In this document: one piece after another, positions 1 through 8,177 of the stretch
Position numbering within the stretch: the first letter of the stretch is position 1
Layout: each line of letters begins with the position of its first letter
DNA from: Chromohalobacter nigrandesensis
GTDB taxonomy: Bacteria > Pseudomonadota > Gammaproteobacteria > Pseudomonadales > Halomonadaceae
Direction: 5' to 3'
DNA: 64,000 nt
Assembly (NCBI RefSeq): GCF_023061285.1
Contig: NZ_JAKGAM010000011.1
Coordinates: 52,685-116,684, forward strand
The notes under the pieces: model-generated
What the model was told of the DNA's origin: nothing
Database searches by the model: none
The model's input: the letters and a program-made list of their open reading frames with translations, nothing else
Program-made: the position numbers and the translations under genes

Positions 1-887
1 ATCTCGCGCTTATTCTGGGGATCGGCGAAACGCTCCAGGCCGCGTTCCTTGAGCGGGTTGAAGCTGACGATACGCGCGCCTCGCTCCGCCGCACGCCGCA
101 AGTCACCGAGCATCCGGGGATGATTGGTGCCAGGGTTCTGGCCGAACACGAGGATGGTATCGGCGTGTTCGAAATCCTCCAGTTGAACGGTGCCCTTCCC
201 AACACCGAGACTAGCCTGCATGCCCACGCCACTGGCCTCATGGCACATGTTCGAGCAATCGGGAAAATTGTTGGTGCCGTAGAGGCGCACGAACAACTGA
301 TACAGATAGGCCGCTTCGTTGCTGGCGCGCCCCGAGGTATAGAAAAGTGCGCGGTCGGGATCGGGCAGTGCCGCCAAGCGTTCGGCGATCAGCGCGAAGG
401 CCGCCTCCCAGTCGATGGGAACATAACGGTCGCTGGCCGCATCGTAGCGCATGGGCTCGGTGAGTCGGCCCTGGTCCTCGAGGCGGAAGTCATCCCATCC
501 GCGCAGCTCGCTCAGCGTGTGGCGCTCGAAAAAACGCCGCGTGACGCGCTTCTTGGTGCTTTCCCAGGCCACTGCCTTGACGCCGTTCTCGCAGAACTCG
601 AATGACGAGCCGTGCAGCGGATCGCCCCACGCGCACCCCGGGCAATCGAAACCATGCGGCTGGTTAGTGGACAGCAATGCCCGCGCGCCCTTGAGTGGCG
701 CCTGGCTACGCTTGAGGTGGCGCCCCACGCTTTGCATCGCGCCCCAGCCACCTGCCGGGCCGGTGTAGGATTCGATACTCGGCACGCGCGTCAGGGTCGC
801 GTCCGCCTCGGGGAGACGCTCCGCCGTTTCGCTTGCGGAAGACGCCTCGCGGTCGTCGGATAACGGAGTCTGGTGATGGGAAGCCAT
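1..887 (-). CDS. FdhF/YdeP-family molybdopterin oxidoreductase, N-terminal part (runs off the window)
   Basis: Reading the minus strand from an ATG at 887 gives about 295 residues with no stop before the window edge, so only the N-terminal part is present. The start follows a GAGGG ribosome-binding site. After a polar leader of about 40 residues comes the family start (YTGPAGGWGAM), a CPGCAWGDP cysteine motif near residue 82, and later the molybdopterin-domain stretch ALFYTSGRASNEAAY with FPDCSNMCHEASGVG. These are typical of YdeP-like paralogues of the formate dehydrogenase alpha subunit (full length usually about 750-780 residues). Such proteins bind bis-MGD molybdenum cofactor; their physiological substrate is mostly unproven, with acid resistance described for E. 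coli YdeP. The adjacent fdhD supports a formate-dehydrogenase-like enzyme that needs sulfuration. Family assignment is firm, substrate is not. Confidence 0.88.
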   Translation of the reverse strand, partial: MASHHQTPLSDDREASSASETAERLPEADATLTRVPSIESYTGPAGGWGAMQSVGRHLKRSQAPLKGARALLSTNQPHGFDCPGCAWGDPLHGSSFEFCENGVKAVAWESTKKRVTRRFFERHTLSELRGWDDFRLEDQGRLTEPMRYDAASDRYVPIDWEAAFALIAERLAALPDPDRALFYTSGRASNEAAYLYQLFVRLYGTNNFPDCSNMCHEASGVGMQASLGVGKGTVQLEDFEHADTILVFGQNPGTNHPRMLGDLRRAAERGARIVSFNPLKERGLERFADPQNKRE

Positions 888-980
888 GGCACCCTCGATG
901 ACGTAGTGGGTAAAAATAGAGGAAAATGACGCGATGAACGTGGTGAATACCCGGGAAGCGGAGCGGGCAGAACTCGAAGG

Positions 981-1760
981 CTATGCCGCGCCACTCAAGC
1001 GTTCGAGATGTCGGCCACGATGACAACAGATCAGGTTGAGATCGCAGGCACGTGCGATTTCTACCGCCAGGGCAGAGGGCAATGACAGCGTGGCCAGGGT
1101 GGCGATACCGGCACGTACGGTCTTCTGCACCAGTTCCATGCTACAGCGACTGGAAAGCAACACCGCCGCCGGCATCTCACCACGGGACAATGCCTCGCCG
1201 ATGATACGATCCAGGGCATTGTGGCGTCCGATATCCACGCCGCGCGCCAGCACCTCGCCATCGCCGTCGAGGGCCAGCGCCATATGCAGCCCGGCGCGGG
1301 CGCGACGCTGTAGACTCTCCACGCCACGCATCAAGGCTTCGGGCGCCAGAGGTACGCACGCCGGCAAACGTCTCAGGCCCTGCATCAACTGCGATTCCTC
1401 GGCCACACCACAGGCGCCGCAACTCGACACCGAGGCCCCGGCGCGTTGCAGACCAGCGGCGCGCGCTTCGGTCTGCGACGAAACCGTCAACCGCACCAAC
1501 AGCCCATGACGCAGCCGCGACAGTTGAATGTCCTCGACCTGCTCGGCGCGCTCGATCCAGCCCGCAGTGAAAGCATGCCCCAGCGCCAGCGGTTCGAGGG
1601 CTTCGGGCGTCGCCAACAACGTCACCATGGCGGTATCGTTGAGCGACAGGGTCAGCGGCTGCTCCTGCGGGCCATCGAGCGTCCGCAAGGGCCGGTCGCG
1701 CTGATCGTCATAGCGCGATGCGGCGGTAAATGAATGCGGTATCACTACTTCTGACGGCAT
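981..1760 (-). CDS. fdhD: Formate dehydrogenase accessory sulfurtransferase FdhD
   Basis: FdhD carries sulfur from the cysteine desulfurase IscS to the molybdenum cofactor of formate dehydrogenases, an activation step required for their activity. The protein (about 259 residues from the ATG at 1760, or 270 from a GTG at 1793) has the conserved SCGACG cysteine motif in its middle, followed by VDIGRHNALDRIIG and SSRCSMELVQKT, all diagnostic of the family. I prefer the ATG at 1760 because GGACC sits just upstream, whereas the GTG has no clear ribosome-binding site. It lies directly upstream of, and on the same strand as, the YdeP-like oxidoreductase, separated by about 93 bases, so the two are probably co-expressed. 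Confidence 0.93.
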   Translation of the reverse strand: MPSEVVIPHSFTAASRYDDQRDRPLRTLDGPQEQPLTLSLNDTAMVTLLATPEALEPLALGHAFTAGWIERAEQVEDIQLSRLRHGLLVRLTVSSQTEARAAGLQRAGASVSSCGACGVAEESQLMQGLRRLPACVPLAPEALMRGVESLQRRARAGLHMALALDGDGEVLARGVDIGRHNALDRIIGEALSRGEMPAAVLLSSRCSMELVQKTVRAGIATLATLSLPSALAVEIARACDLNLICCHRGRHLERLSGAA

Positions 1761-1963
1761 ATAAAGGTCCAAACGGGAAATCAAATAACCCACATCCCCG
1801 GAAAAACGCTATACAGCGTCCTCATGCGGGCTTGCTCAAGGCAATCGCTCCACGGCCATCCGCGGGTCTTGAAAGGCGTTCTCACGACTACCCTAGCGCG
1901 CCGACCGCCTTCAGACCAATCGAGCTAAGCGATGCCTCGATAGAGCAGCTCGATCAAACCGAG

Positions 1964-2848
1964 CTAGGAAGCGGCCTGCCACAGATCGAGTACTGCTTGC
2001 AGGCGTTTTCCACGCGGCATCCCCTGTCGCCATAGCAAGCCCACGCGATCGCCCGCGTCGGGAAGGCGGCGTGCCACGAGAGCCGACGTGCCATCGCCCT
2101 CCTGAAGCCAATAGCGGCGTATGAATTGCTCGGGCAGGATCGAGACGCCCAGTCCTGCCAGCAGCCACTCTCCAAGGGCAGCGGTGGCATCGGTTTCAAG
2201 AACGGGCAACAACGACAAGCCATGGGCCGCCAGACGCGCCTCAAGCAAGTGGCGTTGATGCATTTCCGGAGTCAGCAGACACAGTGGGTACTCGGCGAGC
2301 TGCGCCCACTGCGGCGCTTCGGGCAAGGCAAAGTGCTCAGGGGACGCCACCAAGGCGGGATGCTCATCGAACAAACGACGATGCGCGAACCCCGCCATTG
2401 CCGGCGCATCCAGATAGCCAATACCTAGATCGAGACCGCCATCCTCCAGGCCCTGCGCCAACATGGGGGTGGCGAGTTCACGCACGCGCAGCACAAGCCC
2501 GGGATGCGCGGCACGCAACGACGGTAACAAGGCAGTGAGCGCGTTCAGTGCAGTGGGGATCACGCCCAGCGTTAGACGGCCGACCAGCGGCGCATGCGGT
2601 GCCAAGTCACCGCGCAGGGCCTCGAATTCACCGAGTATGCGACGGGCATGCGCCAGTACACGCTCCCCCTCGGTGGTGAATCCTTCGAAACGATGGCCCC
2701 GACGAATCAACGGTGTGGCCAGTTCTTCCTCGAGTTGGCGCAAGCGCGCCGAGAGGGTCGGCTGAGTCACGTGGCATGCCCTGGCGGCGCGTCCGAAATG
2801 GCGTTCACGCGCCAGGGCACATAAAAACGCGAGCTGACGATGATCCAT
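1964..2848 (-). CDS. LysR-family transcriptional regulator
   Basis: This 294-residue protein has the LysR layout: an N-terminal winged helix-turn-helix (FGRAARACHVTQPTLSARL, residues about 18-36) with the linker helix, then a periplasmic-binding-like effector domain opening at residues about 90-100 (GRLTLGVIPTALNALT). The end matches the OxyR/CynR type of LysR proteins more than the GcvA type. It sits between doeX (6-base gap upstream) and fdhD (170 bases downstream), all on the minus strand. It could therefore be part of the doe transcript or govern the formate dehydrogenase genes; in many bacteria a LysR gene of this type sits beside fdh genes. The target is not visible from sequence alone. 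Confidence 0.85.
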   Translation of the reverse strand: MDHRQLAFLCALARERHFGRAARACHVTQPTLSARLRQLEEELATPLIRRGHRFEGFTTEGERVLAHARRILGEFEALRGDLAPHAPLVGRLTLGVIPTALNALTALLPSLRAAHPGLVLRVRELATPMLAQGLEDGGLDLGIGYLDAPAMAGFAHRRLFDEHPALVASPEHFALPEAPQWAQLAEYPLCLLTPEMHQRHLLEARLAAHGLSLLPVLETDATAALGEWLLAGLGVSILPEQFIRRYWLQEGDGTSALVARRLPDAGDRVGLLWRQGMPRGKRLQAVLDLWQAAS

Positions 2849-2854
2849 GACCCG

Positions 2855-3331
2855 CTACGAGACCTCGTCGTGTAAGTCCAACGATGGCGTGGTGCGTTTC
2901 ACGGTCTTGGTGACGATATAGGTGAAATAGCGCTCGATCCCCAGGCCGTCCATCAGCCAGGCATCGATCGTGCGCTGGTAGGCATCGATGGAGTCGGTTT
3001 CGAACTTGACCAGATAATCGACGCCGCCGCCCACCGCGACGCATTCGGTCACCTCCGGCGTCTCGGCGACGGCTTTCTCGAAACGTGCGAAACTCGCCGC
3101 CTGATGGGTCGCCAGCTCGATCTGCACCCAAACCGGCGTGCGCTTGACTACCATCGCGGGATCGATCCGGGCGCCATAGCCTTCGATGACGCCGGCTTTT
3201 TCCAGGCGCCGCACACGCTCCCAGCAAGGGCTGACAGAGAGGTTGATCGCCTCGGCCAGTTTCGACTTGGTGATGCGCCCATCGCGCGACAGGATGTCGA
3301 GAATCTTGAGGTCGTAGCGGTCGAGTTTCAT
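2855..3331 (-). CDS. doeX: Lrp/AsnC-family regulator DoeX
   Basis: The 158-residue protein carries the AsnC/Lrp helix-turn-helix (LDILSRDGRITKSKLAEAIN, residues about 10-29, then LSVSPCWERVRRLEKAGVI) and the C-terminal RAM effector-binding domain. It is directly downstream of doeB (19-base gap) and doeA on the same strand. This is the doeABX order described in Halomonas elongata, where DoeX binds near the doeA promoter. The name therefore rests on family plus conserved operon position. Expected role: local control of ectoine catabolism, sensing an amino acid or ectoine-derived intermediate. Confidence 0.9.
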   Translation of the reverse strand: MKLDRYDLKILDILSRDGRITKSKLAEAINLSVSPCWERVRRLEKAGVIEGYGARIDPAMVVKRTPVWVQIELATHQAASFARFEKAVAETPEVTECVAVGGGVDYLVKFETDSIDAYQRTIDAWLMDGLGIERYFTYIVTKTVKRTTPSLDLHDEVS

Positions 3332-3350
3332 GTGGTGTGCCGGCCCATCC

Positions 3351-4367
3351 TCAACGCTCGAGACTATCGACGACTTCCGCGATCACCGCAATCGTATCGC
3401 CCATGTTCACCTGCGCCGGAAAACGCCGCGCCACCAGCACGCCATCGCGCTGAGCATGATAGACGACTGGCTCGCTACCGGTGCGCGTCATGTCGTAGAT
3501 CCGCGCGATCACATCACCGCGCCGCACCGTCTCGCCCAGCGCGAAGCTCAACTCAAGCAGGCCGCTATGCTCGCTCTGCACGTAGCAAGAGGCATCGGGC
3601 ATGTCCACGTACACCTGCTGGCCGGCCGGAGACTCCAGTTGCCCTTCGATCATCCCGTAGTGAATCAGGAAATTGCGTACGCCACGTTCGGCGATGGCCA
3701 TGCGTTCCGGCGTCGTGGTGCCGCCGCCGCCCAATTCGGTGGTCACGAAGGTCTTGCCCTGGGATTCCACGGCTGTGTCGTAGAGCTGGGTAGCGTCGAG
3801 CTCGAACATCATCATCGCCACCGGTGCGCCAAAGGCCACCGCGCCGGCCAGGCTTTGCGCTTCCTGGGTAGAATCGTCGAGACGGTGCGCCGCAGCGAAG
3901 GGCAGAATATCCAGCGTGCGGCCACCGGAATGCAGATCCAGCGCCACGTCGCACATCGGTACCAGTTCACGCGTGAAGTAATCGGCGATCTGCTCGGTGA
4001 CGCCACCGTTCGGGTCGCCGGGAAAGCTGCGATTGAGATTGCCGCCATCCAGTCCTGAGGTGCGCTTGCCGGCAGTAGCGGCGGGCACGTTCATGATCGG
4101 CACGATGATCACGCGGCCGCGCACATCCTCGGCGCGCAGCGTGTTGCTGAGCTTGAGAAGCGCGGTAATGCCTTCGTATTCATCGCCGTGGTTGCCGGCG
4201 GTGAGCAGCGCCGTGGGCCCCGCGCCGTTGTTGATCACGGTGATGGGAATCATCACCGCCCCCCAGGCCGATTCATCGGTGGAGATGGGCAGCTTGAGAA
4301 AACCGTGCTGAATACCGTCGGCATCGAAATCGACGGTGGGTGACACCGGGCTGGGTCGCTTGCTCAT
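3351..4367 (-). CDS. doeB: N-alpha-acetyl-L-2,4-diaminobutyrate deacetylase DoeB
   Basis: DoeB removes the acetyl group from N-alpha-acetyl-diaminobutyrate, the product of DoeA, giving L-2,4-diaminobutyrate and acetate in ectoine breakdown. The 338-residue protein belongs to the zinc-dependent AstE/AspA branch of the M14 family. It shows the metal motif TAGNHGDEYEG (His60 and Glu63), GGNLNRSFPG, and a third zinc ligand in DLHSGG. It has family-typical length and starts after AGGAGAAC. It lies between doeA (31-base gap) and doeX (19-base gap), all minus strand, consistent with one doeABX transcript. Confidence 0.95.
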   Translation of the reverse strand: MSKRPSPVSPTVDFDADGIQHGFLKLPISTDESAWGAVMIPITVINNGAGPTALLTAGNHGDEYEGITALLKLSNTLRAEDVRGRVIIVPIMNVPAATAGKRTSGLDGGNLNRSFPGDPNGGVTEQIADYFTRELVPMCDVALDLHSGGRTLDILPFAAAHRLDDSTQEAQSLAGAVAFGAPVAMMMFELDATQLYDTAVESQGKTFVTTELGGGGTTTPERMAIAERGVRNFLIHYGMIEGQLESPAGQQVYVDMPDASCYVQSEHSGLLELSFALGETVRRGDVIARIYDMTRTGSEPVVYHAQRDGVLVARRFPAQVNMGDTIAVIAEVVDSLER

Positions 4368-4398
4368 ATCATGTTCTCCTCGTCTCGCGTCCCACGGC

Positions 4399-5598
4399 TC
4401 AGCACACGAATAGCTGACGTGGAAAGTTGGCCAGCGTCTCGCAGCCAGTCTCGGTAATCAGAATGCTTTCGGTGATCTCCAGGCCCCAATCGTCCTCCCA
4501 GAGACCCGGCATGAAATGAAACGTCATCCCCGGCTCGAGAATGGTGTCGTCGGAAGGGCGCAGGCTGATATTACGCTCGCCCCAGTCCGGCGGGTAGCTG
4601 ATGCCGATGGAATAACCGCAGCGCGCACCGCCACGATCAAAACCATACTTGTCCATCGCCGCGCCCAGTGCCATGGCGATATCGGCGGCACGGTTGCCCG
4701 GCTTGGCCACCGCCAGGCCATTGTCGATACCCTCGAGCAATGCCGACTCGGCGCGCAGGAACTGACTCGGCGGCGTGCCCAGATACACCGTGCGCGACAG
4801 CGGCGCGTGATAGCGACGATACACCCCGGCGATCTCGAAGAAGGTACCCTCGCCTTCACGAAACGGGGTATCGTCCCAGGTCAGGTGCGGCGCAGCGGCG
4901 TCTTCGCCGGTCGGCAACATGGGCACGATGGCCGGATAGTCGCCGCCGAAGACACGCCCTTGCGGATCGGTCCAGCCCTCGATGCCCACGCGGTAGATCT
5001 CGGAGACAACCTTGCTCTTGGGCACCCCGGGCTGAATGATCTCGAGGATACGCGAATGCATGCCCTCGACGATTCGCGCCGCGATGCGCATGTACTCGAC
5101 TTCCTGCGGCGACTTGATGATCCGGCACCAATTGACCAGCGAATTGGCATCCGCGAAACGCGCGTGCGGCAATTCGCGCACGAGGCTCAAATACGCCTTG
5201 GCAGAAAAGTAGTAGTTATCCATCTCCATGCCGATGGTACCCTCGTGCCAACCACGATCCGGCAGGATCGACTGCGCCAGGTACTCCATGGGATGCATAT
5301 CGGGATTTTGAACGTAATAATCCGGGTAATAGGTAATGTTGTCCGGATGGATCCAACAGGTGCGTAGTGCCCCATTGGCATCCATGCGACGCCCATACCA
5401 GACCGGCTCGCCTTCCAGACCGAGCAGAACGCACTGATGCACATAGAAAGACCAACCATCGTATCCCGTCAACCACGCCATATTGGATGGATCGCTGACA
5501 ATCAGGACGTCGATCCCTCGATGGGCCATGGCCGAACGCACCTTGTGCAGCCGGCTGGCGTATTCCTCACGAGTGAAAGGCAGGGAAACCTCAGACAT
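4399..5598 (-). CDS. doeA: Ectoine hydrolase DoeA
   Basis: DoeA opens the ectoine ring by hydrolysis to N-acetyl-diaminobutyrate, the first step in using ectoine as carbon and nitrogen source. The sequence is a creatinase/prolidase-fold (M24-like) protein: an N-terminal creatinase domain (EYASRLHKVRSAMAHRGID, then WLTGYDGWSFY), and a C-terminal pita-bread domain with the EITESILITETG end. From the ATG at 5598 it is 399 residues, the length known for Halomonas DoeA. An upstream in-frame extension of 50 residues looks unrelated and has no ribosome-binding site, so I rejected it. It is the first gene of the minus-strand doeABX operon and is divergent from a MocR-type regulator. Confidence 0.94.
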   Translation of the reverse strand: MSEVSLPFTREEYASRLHKVRSAMAHRGIDVLIVSDPSNMAWLTGYDGWSFYVHQCVLLGLEGEPVWYGRRMDANGALRTCWIHPDNITYYPDYYVQNPDMHPMEYLAQSILPDRGWHEGTIGMEMDNYYFSAKAYLSLVRELPHARFADANSLVNWCRIIKSPQEVEYMRIAARIVEGMHSRILEIIQPGVPKSKVVSEIYRVGIEGWTDPQGRVFGGDYPAIVPMLPTGEDAAAPHLTWDDTPFREGEGTFFEIAGVYRRYHAPLSRTVYLGTPPSQFLRAESALLEGIDNGLAVAKPGNRAADIAMALGAAMDKYGFDRGGARCGYSIGISYPPDWGERNISLRPSDDTILEPGMTFHFMPGLWEDDWGLEITESILITETGCETLANFPRQLFVC

Positions 5599-5677
5599 GG
5601 CACCACTCGCCCGACAGAATTGCTCATCCCTGATCTCCCGGACGGGAGGCAGGACCCTGCATTCGATGAAATAAATC

Positions 5678-5708
5678 GTACTGATACAAGGAAGGAAGAA
5701 ATCAGTAC
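5678..5708. promoter_or_regulatory. Inverted-repeat operator candidate between doeA and the MocR gene
   Basis: The arms GTACTGAT (5678-5685) and ATCAGTAC (5701-5708) are perfect inverted repeats separated by 15 bases, giving a 23-base arm-to-arm period close to two helical turns. They sit in the 182-base divergent region between doeA and the MocR/GntR gene. The position and symmetry suggest a binding site for a dimeric regulator, either the MocR protein or DoeX. The arms are visible in the sequence; the binding protein is inferred. Confidence 0.5.
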
Positions 5709-5780
5709 AATTGTCGATCAATGCGTTGCCAACGATAGTAGCATTCACGCGCTGCTTACCGTCAAAGGCTTTATTGTGTC

Positions 5781-7184
5781 ATGACAATTGACCTGACACC
5801 CTATCTCCCGTCTCATGGGCCCAAGTATCTGGCTATCGCTCGAGCACTTGCCGAGGCTATTCGCCAGGGCGAGCTCACGCCCGGCACACGTCTGCCGCCA
5901 CACCGCTGCCTTGCCGAGACATTGGCGGTAAGCGTGCAAACCGTCTCGCGGGCCTACGCCCAGGCGGAAAAGATGGGCCTGGTGCAGGCCCGCGTGGGTA
6001 GCGGCACCTGGATCAACGCGCTCGACGACGGCCAGGAGGCCGAATATCTACGCAGTGCCAACATGGACACGGACGCCTCTCCCGTGGATCTTTCCATCGC
6101 GCATCCGATCTGTCCGCCCGGGCATCATCTGCGCTTTCGCGAAACGCTACGCGACGTGGCGGATAGCGCGCATCCCGATGTCATCGATGCCTGCCGCCCC
6201 ATCGCGGGGCTGCTCCATCAACGCGAGCGCGCCAGCCAATGGCTGCATGACACGCTCGGTGTGCCCGGCACGCCCGATGACCGAGTGCTGTGCAACGGCG
6301 CCGCACACGGTGTGATGCTGGCCATCGCCACGCTGGTCCAGCATGGCGACGTGGTATTGACCGAAGCGCTGACCGACCACGGCTTGATCGCCTTGTCACG
6401 CACGCTGGGCTTGCAACTGCGCGGCGTGGCCATCGACGAACAAGGGGTGATTCCCGATGCCCTCGACGCCGCGTGCCGACGTTACCGACCGCGTGCCGTG
6501 TGCCTGACGCCTACCCAGCTCAACCCTACCGGCGCGACCATGGACAACGCACGCCGCGATGCCGTGGCCGAGGTACTGGCACGACACGGCACCTGGCTGA
6601 TCGAGGACGACGTTCATGCCCTGCTCGAGCCCCCGGGATTGAGCCCACTGGCCGCACGTCTGCCACGTCAGAGCTTCCATGTCACCAGCCTGACCAAGGC
6701 CACCGTCTCGGGGCTACGCGCTGGCTATCTCAGCGTGCCACGCGGGCAATTGCATCACACCCTGCCCCGGTTGCGCGCCACCAGTTGGATGGCCACGCCA
6801 CTGGTCTTCGAGATCGCCGATCGCTGGCTGGCCGATGGCACCGTCGACGCCCTGGCCAGCGAGCAACGGCAACTGCTCGCCGAGCGCCAACAACTGACCC
6901 GGACACGCCTCGTGGGGCACGCCATGGCCTCGCGCCCCACTGGCATGCATCTCTGGCTCGCCCTGCCCGGGGCATGGCGTGCGGAAGAACTGCAACAACA
7001 GGCGCTTCAGGAAGGCTTGGCAATTTCCACGGCGCAGTCATTCATGGTCGATCAGGGACCACCACCTCGGCGTATTCGCTTGAGCCTGGGTGGCGAAAAC
7101 GACCTCGAACGCTTCGATCAGGGATTGACGATTCTCGGGCGTTTGCTCGGCGAAGCACCGCCACCGATGCTACAAATCGTATAG
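5781..7184 (+). CDS. MocR/GntR-type PLP-binding regulator, probable EnuR of ectoine catabolism
   Basis: The 467-residue protein fuses an N-terminal GntR winged helix (RLPPHRCLAETLAVSVQTVSRAY, residues about 37-59) to a large class-I aminotransferase-like domain. The Schiff-base lysine is recognisable as Lys306 in SLTKATVSGLRAGYL. MocR regulators sense amine or amino-acid ligands through bound PLP. In many ectoine users the MocR protein EnuR represses the catabolic genes and responds to N-alpha-acetyl-DABA and DABA. This gene is divergent from doeA across a region with a strong inverted repeat, so an EnuR role is the best inference. It is followed after 60 bases by a GhrA-type reductase on the same strand. 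Family certain, specific identity moderate. Confidence 0.85.
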   Translation: MTIDLTPYLPSHGPKYLAIARALAEAIRQGELTPGTRLPPHRCLAETLAVSVQTVSRAYAQAEKMGLVQARVGSGTWINALDDGQEAEYLRSANMDTDASPVDLSIAHPICPPGHHLRFRETLRDVADSAHPDVIDACRPIAGLLHQRERASQWLHDTLGVPGTPDDRVLCNGAAHGVMLAIATLVQHGDVVLTEALTDHGLIALSRTLGLQLRGVAIDEQGVIPDALDAACRRYRPRAVCLTPTQLNPTGATMDNARRDAVAEVLARHGTWLIEDDVHALLEPPGLSPLAARLPRQSFHVTSLTKATVSGLRAGYLSVPRGQLHHTLPRLRATSWMATPLVFEIADRWLADGTVDALASEQRQLLAERQQLTRTRLVGHAMASRPTGMHLWLALPGAWRAEELQQQALQEGLAISTAQSFMVDQGPPPRRIRLSLGGENDLERFDQGLTILGRLLGEAPPPMLQIV

Positions 7185-7244
7185 CGCGATGGGCGCGCAG
7201 CAACGCCGCCCCTCATTCATCATCCACCACCTCATGAGGATCTC

Positions 7245-8177
7245 ATGCGCATTTTGATCCATGCCGACGACGCCGCGCTCTGGAAAGACAGGCTCGCTTC
7301 GCGTTTACCCTCGGCGGAGTTCGCCATCAGTGGCGAAACGAGCGATTTCCAGGCTGACTACCTCGCGGCATGGAAGCCGCCAGCGTCACTGTTCGAGGCC
7401 CAGACAGCGCTCAAGGGCATCGTCAATCTCGGCGCCGGCGTGGATGCGTTGCTCAACAACCCCGCACTGCCCCGCGACATCCCCATCGTCAAGCTGCGCG
7501 ATGCCGGCATGGGCGAGCTGATCGCCGACTACGTGCGCTATGGCGTGCTGCATTTTCAACGCGACTTCGACCGTTACCGCCGCCAGCAGCATCACGCCAC
7601 CTGGCGCGAACATGCGCTCACGTCCAAGCACGAATGGGGCATCGGCATTCTTGGGCTGGGCGCCATCGGCCGCCATGTCGCCCACCAGCTCGCCGATGAC
7701 GGCTATCCCGTGCATGGCTGGAGTCGCTCGCCCAAGACCCTCAGAGACATCACCTGCCACCATGGTGACGCTGGCCTCCAGGCACTGCTCGGCAAGGTCC
7801 GCACTCTGGTCACGCTGCTACCCGATACGCCCGCCACCCGCGGGATCATCGACCGCGACGCCCTGGCCGCGTTACCCGACGGCGCCAGCCTGATCAATCC
7901 CGGACGCGGCACGCTGATCGACGAGTCCGCGTTGCTCGAGGCATTGGGTAACGGCGAAGAGGAAAACGGCCGACTGCGCGGTGCGCTGCTCGATGCCTTT
8001 CCCACCGAGCCGCTACCCGACGACAGCCCGCTATGGCCGCATCCACGCCTATGGATCACCCCGCACATGGCCGGCCCGACCCCCATCGACGAAGCCGCCG
8101 ACCAGGTCGCCAAGGCCCTCACCGCCATGCACGCCGGCGAAGCCATCGACACCGTCGACCCCAAGGCCGGTTACTGA
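7245..8177 (+). CDS. ghrA: Glyoxylate/hydroxypyruvate reductase A-type 2-hydroxyacid dehydrogenase
   Basis: This cytoplasmic NAD(P)H-dependent enzyme would reduce glyoxylate to glycolate or hydroxypyruvate to glycerate. The 310 residues show the D-isomer 2-hydroxyacid dehydrogenase layout: the nucleotide-binding motif GILGLGAIGRHVA near residues 131-143, the strand LINPGRGTLIDESAL with the conserved arginine, and the catalytic-histidine region LWITPHMAGPTP near the C terminus. The substitution of the usual HvAa by HMAGPT, together with the short length, matches the GhrA subfamily. A ribosome-binding site ATGAGGATCTC precedes the ATG. The gene converges on ugpC, the two coding ends overlapping by 7 bases. 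Its link to the ectoine regulator upstream is positional only. Confidence 0.85.
   Translation: MRILIHADDAALWKDRLASRLPSAEFAISGETSDFQADYLAAWKPPASLFEAQTALKGIVNLGAGVDALLNNPALPRDIPIVKLRDAGMGELIADYVRYGVLHFQRDFDRYRRQQHHATWREHALTSKHEWGIGILGLGAIGRHVAHQLADDGYPVHGWSRSPKTLRDITCHHGDAGLQALLGKVRTLVTLLPDTPATRGIIDRDALAALPDGASLINPGRGTLIDESALLEALGNGEEENGRLRGALLDAFPTEPLPDDSPLWPHPRLWITPHMAGPTPIDEAADQVAKALTAMHAGEAIDTVDPKAGY

Noticed and set aside
5599..5748. 50-residue N-terminal extension of DoeA
   Set aside because: It has no ribosome-binding site, unusual composition, and would cover the divergent promoter; 399 residues is the known family length.
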